Below, piece after piece: positions 7,446 through 16,202 of a DNA stretch of 48,704 nucleotides. Location: positions 1 to 48,704 of the forward strand of contig CALUQG010000015.1 in NCBI GenBank assembly GCA_944322855.1, given 5' to 3'. Numbering within the stretch: the stretch's first letter is position 1; every line of letters starts with the position of its first letter. The notes below the pieces were generated by a model. It did not search any database and had not been told where the DNA came from. It saw only the letters and a list, made by a program, of their open reading frames with translations. Made by a program: the position numbers and the translations under genes. Source of the DNA: Candidatus Gastranaerophilales bacterium (GTDB taxonomy: Bacteria; Cyanobacteriota; Vampirovibrionia; Gastranaerophilales; Gastranaerophilaceae).

Positions 7446-8311
7446 GATATAAAAACCTTTTTTGTTATTAACCTATTGTTTGTTTTTTGAGAAATCGCAC
7501 ATAATTTATTTTTATAAGTTAAACATACCATCTCACCGTTGCTAAATTCTTTTGTAGAAAGTGATTGACCGTGTTCTACTTTTTGTAGTTCGATTTCTGA
7601 TAACGCATAACATTTATATGATAAAACATCAATAGGATTAATCAAATAATTTTCAATATCTTTTATTGTTTTTATTTCATCCAGCTTTACTGAATTTTCT
7701 ATTTTAAAAATGCCGGATGCAGTTCTTGTCAATGCGGTCATAACTCCGCCGCATTTTAACATTATTCCCAAATCATTAACGATAGATCTTATGTACGTTC
7801 CTTTTGAACAGGCAATGTCAATTTTACATTTTTGTTTTTCGTAATCAAATTCTATAAGTTCACATTTGGAAATATAAACTTTTCTTTTTGGAATGTCGTC
7901 AGGAATTATACCTTTTCTTGCAAGTTCATAGAGCCTTTTTCCTTTATAGTGAACTGCAGAATGAGCAGGCGGAATTTGTTCTATTTCTCCTAAAAATTTT
8001 TCGAGGCAGTTTTTTATCTGAGCCTTGTCAACTTTTTCTGTAGAATATTCGGTAATTTTTCCTTCTGTATCATATGTATCAGAAATTTTTCCAAACTGTA
8101 TTTCTGCAGCATATTCTTTGTTATTTTCATTTAAATATTCTATTAGTCGTGAAGCTTTGCCAATAGCAACAGGTAGAACACCCTGCGCCATCGGATCCAG
8201 AGTCCCTGTGTGCCCGATTTGTTTAATGCTTGAAACACGTCTTAATACAGAAATTACATCATGTGATGTCATTCCTGCCGGTTTATTTACATTCAAAAAG
8301 CCAAATAACAT
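7442..8311 (-). CDS. truB: tRNA pseudouridine(55) synthase
   Basis: A 289-residue TruB. The N-terminus LNVNKPAGMTSHDVI and the catalytic motif GHTGTLDPMAQGVLP with Asp39 are diagnostic. Further family motifs are IPPAHSAVHYKGKRLYELARKG and CSKGTYIRSIVNDLG. It makes pseudouridine 55 in the T loop of tRNAs. It lies 23 bp after rbfA, in the conserved infB-rbfA-truB order. The ribosome binding site is weak. Confidence 0.96.
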   Translation of the reverse strand: MLFGFLNVNKPAGMTSHDVISVLRRVSSIKQIGHTGTLDPMAQGVLPVAIGKASRLIEYLNENNKEYAAEIQFGKISDTYDTEGKITEYSTEKVDKAQIKNCLEKFLGEIEQIPPAHSAVHYKGKRLYELARKGIIPDDIPKRKVYISKCELIEFDYEKQKCKIDIACSKGTYIRSIVNDLGIMLKCGGVMTALTRTASGIFKIENSVKLDEIKTIKDIENYLINPIDVLSYKCYALSEIELQKVEHGQSLSTKEFSNGEMVCLTYKNKLCAISQKTNNRLITKKVFIS

Positions 8312-8334
8312 ATCCCGGGCAATCCGTCTAAAAC

Positions 8335-8688
8335 TTAAAGCTCGCCTTTTGACACTTTGTCAATGAGATCCATTACTCTTGTGCCTCGTTCAAGAGAGTT
8401 GTCAGGTATAAATCTGAGTTCAGGAGTGAGTCTAAGTCTTATTCTTTTGCCTACTTCATAACGGATTTTTGATACATTGTCTTCAAGAGCGTCAATAGTT
8501 TGTTGTTTTGCTTCTTCATCGGTTGCAAAAACTGAAAAATAAACCTTTGCAAATGAATTATCGTGAGCTAGTTCTATGTCCGTAATCGAAACTACACCGT
8601 TGATACGTGGATCTTTGATATCTTTTTGAATAATATCAGCGATTTCTTTCATTAAAGTTTTTCTGACTCTTTCATTTCTCAAAGACAT
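8335..8688 (-). CDS. rbfA: 30S ribosome-binding factor A
   Basis: A 117-residue KH-like protein. RNERVRKTLMKEIADIIQKDIKDPR, followed by VSITDIELAHDNSFAKVYFSVF and LRLTPELRFIPDNS, is typical of RbfA, which matures the 16S 5' end and helps cold adaptation. A GAGGA site precedes the ATG. It lies 18 bp after infB. Confidence 0.95.
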   Translation of the reverse strand: MSLRNERVRKTLMKEIADIIQKDIKDPRINGVVSITDIELAHDNSFAKVYFSVFATDEEAKQQTIDALEDNVSKIRYEVGKRIRLRLTPELRFIPDNSLERGTRVMDLIDKVSKGEL

Positions 8689-8706
8689 TTTTTTATCCTC
8701 ATAAAA

Positions 8707-11202
8707 CTATACAAGCGCTTGTCTTTCGACTTCTTCTGTTGTCGAAACTTCAATTATATCGCCTTCTTGGATATCATTGAATTTTGCAAAGGAAACACCG
8801 CACTCAAAACCTGTTGCGACTTCCTTAACATCGTCTTTAAATCTTTTGAGTTGATCAATATTCCCCGTATATATAGTCTCTCCGTTACGTATAACTTTTG
8901 CAGTTTTTCCTCTGAATATTTTTCCTTCGAGAACATAACATCCTGCAATTTTTCCGGTTTTACCTACGTTGAATACCTGTCTAACTTCTGCTTTTCCTAA
9001 TTCAACTTCTTTGATTTCAGGCTGCAGCAGGTTGAGCATTGTTTTTTCCAAATCCTCCAGTATCTGGTAGATAATTTCGTATTTTTTGATTGTAACATTT
9101 TCTCTTGCTGCTGCTATTTCAGCATTGTTATCTTCTTTTACCGAAAATCCTAAAATAATAGCATTGCTGGCGGCTGCGAGCATAACATCAGCTTCTGAAA
9201 TATCTCCGACACCAACGTGTATGAGTTTTATTATAATTTCATTTGATTTAAATTGACCAATAGCCTGAGAAAGAGCTTCTGCAGAACCGTTTGTATTAGC
9301 TTTTATAATGAGATTCAAGTGCTGGAATCCGTCTTCACCTTCTCCGACAACTTCATTTCTGATATGAGCAGGCAGCATTGCCTCAAGGCGTGATGTTCTT
9401 TCTTTTTCTTTTCTTTCAGAAACTATAGCACGCATTGTTTTTTCATTTTCTACAACTTCGAATTTGTCTCCGGCCTGCGGTACTTCTGTCAAGCCTAAAA
9501 TTTCTACAGGAGTAGAAGGACCTGCTTTTTTTACTCTTTCGCCGGAATCTGAAAGGAGAGCTCTTACTTTGCCGCATACATTACCAACAACGACACAATT
9601 TCCTGTTTTCAAGGTCCCGTTTTGAACAAGCAATGTAGCTACAGGGCCTTTGCCTTTGTCAAGATTTGCTTCAATAACAACACCGCTTGCAGGGGCATCA
9701 GGATTTGCTTTCAAGTCCATAACTTCTGCCATAAGAAGAATGTATTCAAGAAGTTCATCAATACCTGTACCTTGAAGAGCACTAACTTTTACGCATACAG
9801 TGTCACCGCCCCATTCTTCAGGAACAAGTCCATGTTCTGTTAACTGTTGCAATATTTTATCTGGATTTGCATCAGGTTTGTCTATTTTGTTTACAGCTAC
9901 AATTATAGGCACTTCTGCTGCTCTTGCATGGTTTATTGCTTCAATTGTCTGAGGCATAATTCCGTCATCGGCCGCAACTACAAGGATTGCTATATCAGTT
10001 GATTTTGCTCCTCTTGCACGCATTTCTGTAAATGCTTCGTGACCCGGTGTATCAATAAATACAATCTTTTTATTGTTCAAATAGACTGTATATGCACCGA
10101 TTGATTGAGTAATACCGCCGACTTCTGTTGATACAATTTTGTGTTTTGAAGCTCTTATCGAGTCAAGAAGAGTTGTTTTCCCGTGATCAACGTGACCCAT
10201 AATGCTTATTACGGGAGCTCTTCTTTTCAAAAGCTTCGGATCAACTGAAGCAAGTTCCTTTGCTTCTTCTTCTTTTTGCATTTCTTCTTCTATGTATGCT
10301 TCAAGGTCTTCTTCTTGAACTTCAATTTCGAAATTTTCGCAAACTTTTTTTGCTGTAGCTACATCAATAACCTGATTTACTGTAGCTAAAATGCCTTGCA
10401 TCATTAAGAATTTAACAATTTCTGCCGCAGGTTTGTTGATTTTTTCGGCAAGTTCACCAACTGTCAACGGCTGATTTATTACAACACTTTTTACTTCTTC
10501 AACAACTTCCTGAGCGTGTGTTCTTTTTTTATGTTTTTGAGCATTTGCTTTTTCTAAGCTAATTCTTTCTTGCTCTTCTTCTTTTGAGTTATAGCCTTTT
10601 TCTTTCTTTTTAGAGCCTTTTTTTCTTGAATTTCCTTTAGATTCATATATTTCTTGAGGAATTATATGTCTTTGTATCGGTTTTTTATCAATTTTTTGTT
10701 GTTCTTTTGGAGAAGATGTTGATTTAGATTCAGTTGCAGAATTTTTAGGATTATCGCTGTTTTTTTGTATATCAGCTTTAGCGATATTGTTTACAGGTTT
10801 TTCTTGTTTTTTGTTTGCAGGCTTTGTGGATAATTTTGAAACTGCCGGTTTAGCCGGTTCAACTTTGCCTAATTTAAGTCTTTCAGATGGCTCAATTTTC
10901 CCCAATTTTATTTTTTCGGCAGGTTTTTGTTCTTTCTTTTCGGCAGACACTGTTTCTTCGATTTTAGGCTGTTCTTCTGTTTTAACTTTTGCTTTTTTTA
11001 CAATAAAAGCCTTTGGCTTTTTTACTTGTTCAGCCTTGGGCTCTGATAGCATTTCTTTTAACTTTTTGGCTTGATCTGTAGTAATTACACTGGAATGTGA
11101 TTTTACTTTTATACCCAATTTACTTTCCAATTTCTCTATTACCTCTTTATTGGAAAGGTTCAATTCTTTTGCTAAGTCATATATTCTTACTGTGTCTGTC
11201 AT
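8707..11202 (-). CDS. infB: Translation initiation factor IF-2
   Basis: An 831-residue IF-2. It has an N-terminal IF2N motif (VRIYDLAKELNLSNKEV), a Lys/Glu/Pro-rich linker of about 180 residues, a second IF2N-like domain near 240-290, then the GTPase core with GHVDHGKT from residue 336, DTPGHEAF, and NKIDKPDA. The C-terminal domains bind initiator tRNA. It positions fMet-tRNA on the 30S subunit. A GGAGA site precedes the start. The linker is lineage-variable. Confidence 0.97.
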   Translation of the reverse strand: MTDTVRIYDLAKELNLSNKEVIEKLESKLGIKVKSHSSVITTDQAKKLKEMLSEPKAEQVKKPKAFIVKKAKVKTEEQPKIEETVSAEKKEQKPAEKIKLGKIEPSERLKLGKVEPAKPAVSKLSTKPANKKQEKPVNNIAKADIQKNSDNPKNSATESKSTSSPKEQQKIDKKPIQRHIIPQEIYESKGNSRKKGSKKKEKGYNSKEEEQERISLEKANAQKHKKRTHAQEVVEEVKSVVINQPLTVGELAEKINKPAAEIVKFLMMQGILATVNQVIDVATAKKVCENFEIEVQEEDLEAYIEEEMQKEEEAKELASVDPKLLKRRAPVISIMGHVDHGKTTLLDSIRASKHKIVSTEVGGITQSIGAYTVYLNNKKIVFIDTPGHEAFTEMRARGAKSTDIAILVVAADDGIMPQTIEAINHARAAEVPIIVAVNKIDKPDANPDKILQQLTEHGLVPEEWGGDTVCVKVSALQGTGIDELLEYILLMAEVMDLKANPDAPASGVVIEANLDKGKGPVATLLVQNGTLKTGNCVVVGNVCGKVRALLSDSGERVKKAGPSTPVEILGLTEVPQAGDKFEVVENEKTMRAIVSERKEKERTSRLEAMLPAHIRNEVVGEGEDGFQHLNLIIKANTNGSAEALSQAIGQFKSNEIIIKLIHVGVGDISEADVMLAAASNAIILGFSVKEDNNAEIAAARENVTIKKYEIIYQILEDLEKTMLNLLQPEIKEVELGKAEVRQVFNVGKTGKIAGCYVLEGKIFRGKTAKVIRNGETIYTGNIDQLKRFKDDVKEVATGFECGVSFAKFNDIQEGDIIEVSTTEEVERQALV

Positions 11203-11250
11203 TATATATTTTTTTCTCCAAATTCTGCCTAATTATATTATTAGCACAAT

Positions 11251-11514
11251 CTAATTCTCAAGTACAGCCCTGATTTTTTCTTTAAAAGTTTCGTCCGGCT
11301 TAATTTTTAGAATTTTGTATATACGTCCTTTTTTGAATGCTGTATCTATGCAAGAAAAATTTTTGCAGATATATAAAGAGCGTCCTACAAAATTTGATGA
11401 TGGAGATATTCTTAATTCTTTTGTAGCTTTATTTATGGTAATTTTTATAAGTTCTGTTCTTGGTTTTATGCAATTGCAAGAAATGCATTTTCTGTAAATC
11501 TTTGTTTCATCCAT
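11251..11514 (-). CDS. YlxR (DUF448) RNA-binding protein
   Basis: An 87-residue protein with RKCISCNCIKPRTELIKI and a GRSLYICKN-like segment, matching the YlxR family. In Bacillus the homologue (RnpM) binds RNase P RNA. It normally sits between nusA and infB. Here infB follows as expected, but purD takes the upstream place and no nusA is present. It starts one base after the purD stop codon. Confidence 0.88.
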   Translation of the reverse strand: MDETKIYRKCISCNCIKPRTELIKITINKATKELRISPSSNFVGRSLYICKNFSCIDTAFKKGRIYKILKIKPDETFKEKIRAVLEN

Positions 11515-11515
11515 A

Positions 11516-12784
11516 TCAACAGCCTAAAAATACGGTTTTTCCAATATCCTTTCTGTATTTTTTACCTTCAAAAGAAATATCATTAATACTTTCATATACT
11601 CGGTTTGCTGCTTTTTCAAGAGTTGATGCTGCAGAGGTTATAACAAGTGTCCTTCCGCCTGCTGTAATAAAGTTGTCTGCATCATCTTTTAGTGTATTAA
11701 AGTGCGATATTTCTGCATTTTCCGAAGCTTCCTCCAAACCTGTAATAACAGAGCCGAACTTTCCTTCACCTGGATAGTTGCCTGCATTCAGGACTACAGA
11801 AGCAGAAAATCCTGGCTGCATTGGTATTTCATTAAACTCGTCAACAAGCGAGCCTGTTACAGTATCTCTCATAACATGCATTATATTAGTATCAAGAAGC
11901 TCAAATATGCACTGTGCATCAGGCTCTTTGAAAAACGGATTAAATTCAATAACATTGATGTTTCCGCTTCGATCCAGTATCATATCTGCTCCCAATATTC
12001 CTACATATTGATTTCCATTTTTTCCTAGTTCATCAAGTGCAGGATAAATAACATCTTTAAAAATCTTTGCTTCGAGTACTCTATCAACCATATAAAACGG
12101 CGCATATGCCCCCAATCCGGAAGTAACAGCGCCGCCGTTTCCTTCGAGAACATATTTGTACGGAACCACTGCGCCAATAGGCATTGCATTGTATCCATCG
12201 CTAACTACGTAGTATGAAAATTCCTGCCCTTGAATGTAATCTTCAATGATTACTTTTTTGTTTTGGGCATCGAATAAATCGCTTATAATTCTTTTTGCAA
12301 TAACGAAAGTGTCGCATATATAAACATTTTCTCCGTGCTGGTGAGCATCAGTTTTGACAACAATCGGATATTTTGAAGATTTACGGGCAAAATCAATTGC
12401 CATATTTTCTCTGTCGAAAATTCCAAAACGAGGTGTAGGGATTTTTGTTTTGTACATGAATTTTTTTGCTGCAGCTTTGCTGGAAGTTATTCTCGCAGCT
12501 TCTGCGACCGGAGCAAAAATCATGAGTCCTGCTTCATTAAATTTGTCTGCAATTCCTGCAAAAATAGATTTTTCTGAGCAGGCAACAGTCAGGTCAATAT
12601 TATTTATTCTTGCAAAGTCCACTAAACCCTCGATGTCATCTGCTTTTATATCAATACAGTTTGCAAAATCCGAGATAGCTTGATTTCCTGGCGCTACAAA
12701 TACAAGTTCTGTATCTTCATAGCTTGATACTAATTTTGCAAGAGAATATTCTTTTGCACCTGAACCTACAATTAATATTTTCAT
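11516..12784 (-). CDS. purD: Phosphoribosylamine-glycine ligase
   Basis: A 422-residue ATP-grasp enzyme of purine synthesis. The N-terminus ILIVGSGAKEYSLAKLV is a variant of the usual GSGGREHALA. The ATP-grasp core shows SSKAAAKKFMYKTKIPTP, VVKTDAHQHGENVYI, IIEDYIQGQEFSYYVVSDG and the metal-binding NVIEFNPFF. Compared with classical PurD, several glycine-rich motifs are altered (for example DAHQHGENV for DGLAAGKGV), so substrate specificity could differ. AAGGA lies before the start, and a TATAAT is seen about 40 bp upstream. Confidence 0.82.
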   Translation of the reverse strand: MKILIVGSGAKEYSLAKLVSSYEDTELVFVAPGNQAISDFANCIDIKADDIEGLVDFARINNIDLTVACSEKSIFAGIADKFNEAGLMIFAPVAEAARITSSKAAAKKFMYKTKIPTPRFGIFDRENMAIDFARKSSKYPIVVKTDAHQHGENVYICDTFVIAKRIISDLFDAQNKKVIIEDYIQGQEFSYYVVSDGYNAMPIGAVVPYKYVLEGNGGAVTSGLGAYAPFYMVDRVLEAKIFKDVIYPALDELGKNGNQYVGILGADMILDRSGNINVIEFNPFFKEPDAQCIFELLDTNIMHVMRDTVTGSLVDEFNEIPMQPGFSASVVLNAGNYPGEGKFGSVITGLEEASENAEISHFNTLKDDADNFITAGGRTLVITSAASTLEKAANRVYESINDISFEGKKYRKDIGKTVFLGC

Positions 12785-12840
12785 ATATATCCTTACTTTA
12801 TCTTAATAGTATTTATTATAATACATTATTTGCCGGTATA

Positions 12841-12878
12841 AAAAAAGCTCTTACTTAGATATAAGTAAAAGCTTTTTT
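12841..12878 (-). terminator. Intrinsic terminator after the glycine-zipper gene
   Basis: Arms 12841-12856 and 12863-12878 pair with one mismatch around an AGATAT loop, flanked by A and T runs. The symmetry would let it work in both directions, but only the minus strand has a gene ending nearby (12920). Confidence 0.8.
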
Positions 12879-12919
12879 AGTTAGGTTGGATAATATATGT
12901 TGGTAAGATTGTTAGCTGA

Positions 12920-13804
12920 TTAGCAAAGAGAACCGATAATACCTGCTACACAGCCGACACCAGCACCGATTACAGCTCCGACAGGGCCTCCGATTGCGCC
13001 TATTGCCATACCTGTTGCTGTTGTTGCTGCTACACCGCCGATTTTTCCGACCACTTTTCTTGTTTTTTCTGATCTTGGCGGCTGGCTGCCTTCCATTTTT
13101 GCAGTAATTTCTTCTGCTGAATATGTTTGAGAATTTCCGAATGTAACTGTATTCCAGAATGCATTTGCAATAGAACCGTCGCAGTGTTGTTGTATCATTG
13201 CTTTGAGATCCTGACCTGTTACAGCGTGGAATTGTTCTCTTGCGCAGTTTCTCAATGTTTTTTCAAGAGCTACAGGGTCATCTTTGAATTCAGCCTGTAA
13301 TCTGTCATATAACGGTGAACGTCTGAGCATATCTATCAGATTTTCAAAATGAGTTACAATTTGATCTGATTCACCTTCAATTATAACTGTTTGCAATGTG
13401 TTGCAGGCTTCTCTGATTGAACCTGTCAATCCGTCAGCTGCACTTGCATAATTCTTTGCTGCTTTACCTTCTTGATAGTAATTTTCTCTTGCAAGGTTTC
13501 TTAATTCAAGGTCATATGCGAGGCGGTCTTTGTAATCCATGTTCATGTATTTGAGGTATTGCTGTGAATATCCATAAGGACAAGTCATTCCACCCATACC
13601 CGGCATACCGATTACTCCTGGAGCACCAGCCATTCCTACATTATAACCCATATTTACATTAAGAGGTAAATTATAAACTGGTGGGATATTTAACCCGAAG
13701 TCTCTTGCAAAATCAGCATTCAAGTTTGCGAGCCCTGCACCGGCAGGATTTGCTATTACTTGAAATTGACTTGGATAACCATTGTATCCGCTTATTCCGT
13801 ACAT
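12920..13804 (-). CDS. Unknown protein with C-terminal glycine zipper
   Basis: The ATG at 13804 is chosen because GGAGG lies just before it, giving 294 residues (MYGISGYNGY...). Residues 1-90 are rich in Gly, Pro, Tyr, Met and Asn. About 95-240 are predicted helical (DRLAYDLELRNLAREN, LYDRLQAEFKDDPVALEKTL, TGQDLKAMIQQHCDG), loosely recalling annexin-like repeats, though this is weak. The last 45 residues form a glycine zipper (GMAIGAIGGPVGAVIGAGVG) able to insert in a membrane. No signal peptide is seen. It shares a 32-nt upstream block with the gene at 48021. Not a family I recognise. Confidence 0.8.
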   Translation of the reverse strand: MYGISGYNGYPSQFQVIANPAGAGLANLNADFARDFGLNIPPVYNLPLNVNMGYNVGMAGAPGVIGMPGMGGMTCPYGYSQQYLKYMNMDYKDRLAYDLELRNLARENYYQEGKAAKNYASAADGLTGSIREACNTLQTVIIEGESDQIVTHFENLIDMLRRSPLYDRLQAEFKDDPVALEKTLRNCAREQFHAVTGQDLKAMIQQHCDGSIANAFWNTVTFGNSQTYSAEEITAKMEGSQPPRSEKTRKVVGKIGGVAATTATGMAIGAIGGPVGAVIGAGVGCVAGIIGSLC

Positions 13805-13845
13805 AACCAACCTCCAATTTTTTCTCTTTTCAGAGATAACCTTTA

Positions 13846-13877
13846 AATCTAACCTTACTCTTATATAAAAACAATTT
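13846..13877 (-). promoter_or_regulatory. Shared 32-nt promoter-like block, copy A
   Basis: Read on the minus strand this is identical over 32 nt to 47964-47995. It can be read as TTGTTT, a 17-bp spacer, then TAGATT, a plausible -35/-10 pair. It lies 41 nt before the start codon of the glycine-zipper gene. A conserved flanking CAATTA-x-GA is found a few bases upstream in both copies. Confidence 0.6.
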
Positions 13878-14090
13878 TTTTTTCGTAATTGCCTTAAATG
13901 AAAAATTTGCTTAACATTTGTTAACAAAAAATATTATAATTAACTGAAATATTAATTATATTGCTGCTTTACAATTGCTTAATAATATAGCGGCACACTA
14001 GCAACATTAATTTTTTTTACATTTTAAAAAACAAATAAGAAATTTGTGTTCTTTTATTCTAATATATTTATTATTGAATAGGGTTAAGTC

Positions 14091-14942
14091 ATGCAGCTAA
14101 TTAAAGAAAATGCCAATAGTACAATGGATCAGACTTCTACATTTCCTATAGTCGTAAAAATAGTGGAAAGCATAAAGAAAATTCTTGAAGAAGACAAGAA
14201 ACAAAAAAATCCGCTTTTCATTAATGTGAAAGAGTCTGTTATTTTTAACATAGCAAGACGAGCATTAAATGATCCAGGTTCAAGGTTTCTTATTGGTATA
14301 GCCGGTGAATCAGCATCAGGAAAAACTACTTTTGTCCAAAATGCTATTCGCTCTTGTATTGCCGAAGAAAGAACTGATTTGTATACTATAGTTTGCTGTG
14401 ATGATTATTATTATGACTGGTCAAAAGAACTAAAAGATGCCGGCAGTTACGAAGCTTTTTTTGCTAAGGGATACAGTTTTGATACACCAAAAGCTATTAA
14501 TCTTAAGTTGATGAAAGAACATCTTGTTTCTTTAAAAAACGGCTCTGCTGTAAGAAGCCCTGATTATAATTTTACAACATGTGAAAGTTTTCCCCATGGT
14601 GTTTTAAAAAGACCTACCAAAATAATAGTTAATGAAGGTTTGTATGTCTTAAATGAAGATATCAGAGATATCATGGATGTTAAAGTCTATGTGTTTACAC
14701 CATTTGAAATAATAAAAGACAGATGGTACAGACGTGCCGAATCCAGAGGAAAAACCGGACTCGCCGCAGATATGCAATTTGAAAATGTTAACACTACAGC
14801 ACAAACATATATTCGTCCGGCTATGCAATGCGCAGATATTGTTATGAATGGCGTTGTTTCAAGTGAATATATACAGGAAATGACAGAAAAAATATTTAGG
14901 ACGATGGATAACATTGCAAAAGGCAAAGAGCCTGTATTATAG
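14091..14942 (+). CDS. Uridine kinase/phosphoribulokinase-family P-loop kinase
   Basis: A 283-residue protein with a Walker A motif GESASGKT at residues 72-79. Also seen are CCDDYYYDW in the position of the uridine kinase DSFY segment, SPDYNF, VNEGLYVL in place of the usual EGI-x-L, and DRWYRRAESRGKT as the lid with Arg residues. It resembles uridine kinase most, which phosphorylates uridine and cytidine. The 60-residue N-terminal extension and spacing leave room for another small substrate. It is monocistronic with a strong terminator. The ribosome binding site is weak (AGGG). Confidence 0.75.
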   Translation: MQLIKENANSTMDQTSTFPIVVKIVESIKKILEEDKKQKNPLFINVKESVIFNIARRALNDPGSRFLIGIAGESASGKTTFVQNAIRSCIAEERTDLYTIVCCDDYYYDWSKELKDAGSYEAFFAKGYSFDTPKAINLKLMKEHLVSLKNGSAVRSPDYNFTTCESFPHGVLKRPTKIIVNEGLYVLNEDIRDIMDVKVYVFTPFEIIKDRWYRRAESRGKTGLAADMQFENVNTTAQTYIRPAMQCADIVMNGVVSSEYIQEMTEKIFRTMDNIAKGKEPVL

Positions 14943-14968
14943 TTAAACAAAAATTAATTTTAAAACTT

Positions 14969-15003
14969 AAAAGCCCTTCAAATCACTTTGAAGGGCTTTT
15001 AAA
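14969..15003 (+). terminator. Bidirectional intrinsic terminator
   Basis: A perfect 14-bp stem (14969-14982 with 14987-15000) with a TCAC loop has A residues on one side and T residues on the other. It can serve both the kinase gene and the convergent rpsU. Confidence 0.9.
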
Positions 15004-15026
15004 CTTATATTCTAATGCTGTTCTTT

Positions 15027-15200
15027 CTATACTCTTCTTTTACGAGCAGCTTCAGATTTACGTTTTCTTTTTATGCTTGGTTTTTCGTATGTTTCACGTC
15101 TTTTGATTTCAGACAAAATACCTGCTTTTTGTATTTTTTTCTTAAATCTTTTTAAAGCGCTTTCAATACTTTCGTTTTCACCGACTTTAACTTCTGGCAT
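15027..15200 (-). CDS. rpsU: 30S ribosomal protein S21
   Basis: With ATG at 15200 the product is 57 residues, [19 protein letters not shown] and so on, with a very basic C-terminus ([14 protein letters not shown]). This start fits the family's N-terminus and has AAGGTGG about 11 nt before it. An in-frame GTG at 15215 is possible but overlaps that binding site. S21 acts on the 30S subunit near the anti-Shine-Dalgarno region. Confidence 0.95.
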   Translation of the reverse strand: MPEVKVGENESIESALKRFKKKIQKAGILSEIKRRETYEKPSIKRKRKSEAARKRRV

Positions 15201-15394
15201 TCGTTTTTTCACCACCTTCGCATAAGTTTAATAGCTCTATGTTGTCATCCTAACACGCTTCATGTCATATTTCAAGGGTGTTATCAAGAATTTTATTAAA
15301 ACTTGTAAATAATATTTTAAAAATAAATGATAATTAGGCAATTTTAAACTTTCATAGTTCTATAAAATATAGTGAATTTTATTGGATTTTTTTT

Positions 15395-16102
15395 ATGGAA
15401 TTAACCACTAGTACAAATAATTTTAATAATGCTAAATATGAAACATACAAAAATGTTTCCAATACATCTTTTAAAGGGATACCTGTTTCAAAAATCAAGT
15501 TAAAAGATATGCCTGTTTCAGATGAAATAGTTATATTCAAAGTCGGAGCTGATGATATCCCTTTTTTGGAAAATATGTTGGAAAAACTTAATCTGTCTGA
15601 TCTGTATCCAAATGCTCCTCAAACCGGGTTTAGTGAATGGAAAAATATCATAGAAGGAGCAATATTAAATATTAAAAACAAAACAACAGGTCTGCTCGGT
15701 ATAATGAATAAGAAGCCCTGTGCAATTGCTTCGTATTCTCAGACTAACGGGAATTCTCAAATTTATATTGATCATATAGCTGCATGGCCCTCATCTCCAG
15801 GTGCAGGAACAAAGGGGGCAGGTACTGCTTTAATGAGGCAAATTTTTGATACTGCCCAAATTACAGGGGCAAACAAAGTGTTTCTTGTTCCGGATGAATT
15901 TGTTGCCAGAGGCAAAAAATGCAGTGATTTTTACGATAAAGTCGGCTTTTCTACTGATAGTTCCGGATATATAAAAGAAATAAAAACAAACAGTAATCCT
16001 AATGTATTTTCAAAATTAAACGACAAAATTGATGAAGATTTTCAATTTGTCAAAATTGATGAAAAAAATGATGTTTCGCTTGATACAGTTGCTGAAATAT
16101 AA
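15395..16102 (+). CDS. GNAT-like acetyltransferase with SFKG N-terminal segment
   Basis: A 235-residue protein. Residues about 60-190 look like a GNAT fold: CAIASYSQ, then IYIDHIAAWPSSPGAGTKGAGTALMRQI with the acetyl-CoA-binding loop, and FYDKVGF near the end of the domain. The N-terminal 35 residues are Asn/Thr/Lys-rich and end in NTSFKGIPV. I recall similar FKG or FxG segments in many proteins of this lineage, with unknown purpose. The ribosome binding site is poor. The substrate is unknown. The C-terminal 40 residues are acidic and outside the fold. Confidence 0.65.
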   Translation: MELTTSTNNFNNAKYETYKNVSNTSFKGIPVSKIKLKDMPVSDEIVIFKVGADDIPFLENMLEKLNLSDLYPNAPQTGFSEWKNIIEGAILNIKNKTTGLLGIMNKKPCAIASYSQTNGNSQIYIDHIAAWPSSPGAGTKGAGTALMRQIFDTAQITGANKVFLVPDEFVARGKKCSDFYDKVGFSTDSSGYIKEIKTNSNPNVFSKLNDKIDEDFQFVKIDEKNDVSLDTVAEI

Positions 16103-16202
16103 ATTATATTTTATCAATAACTGTTACTTTATTATTGATTAGTTATTAATATGTGCTAAAATTGTCTGAGTATAAATGAAGGAGTTTAAGAAGGAGAGAA
16201 AT

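Noticed and set aside
13805-13927. 41-residue N-terminal extension of the glycine-zipper protein
   Set aside because: It would cover the shared promoter-like block and the GGAGG site; the ATG at 13804 is much better placed.
16176-16202. Longer N-terminus of ilvC
   Set aside because: The earlier ATG would translate through the AAGGAG site that fits the ATG at 16203, and the family starts near MTHELKVY.
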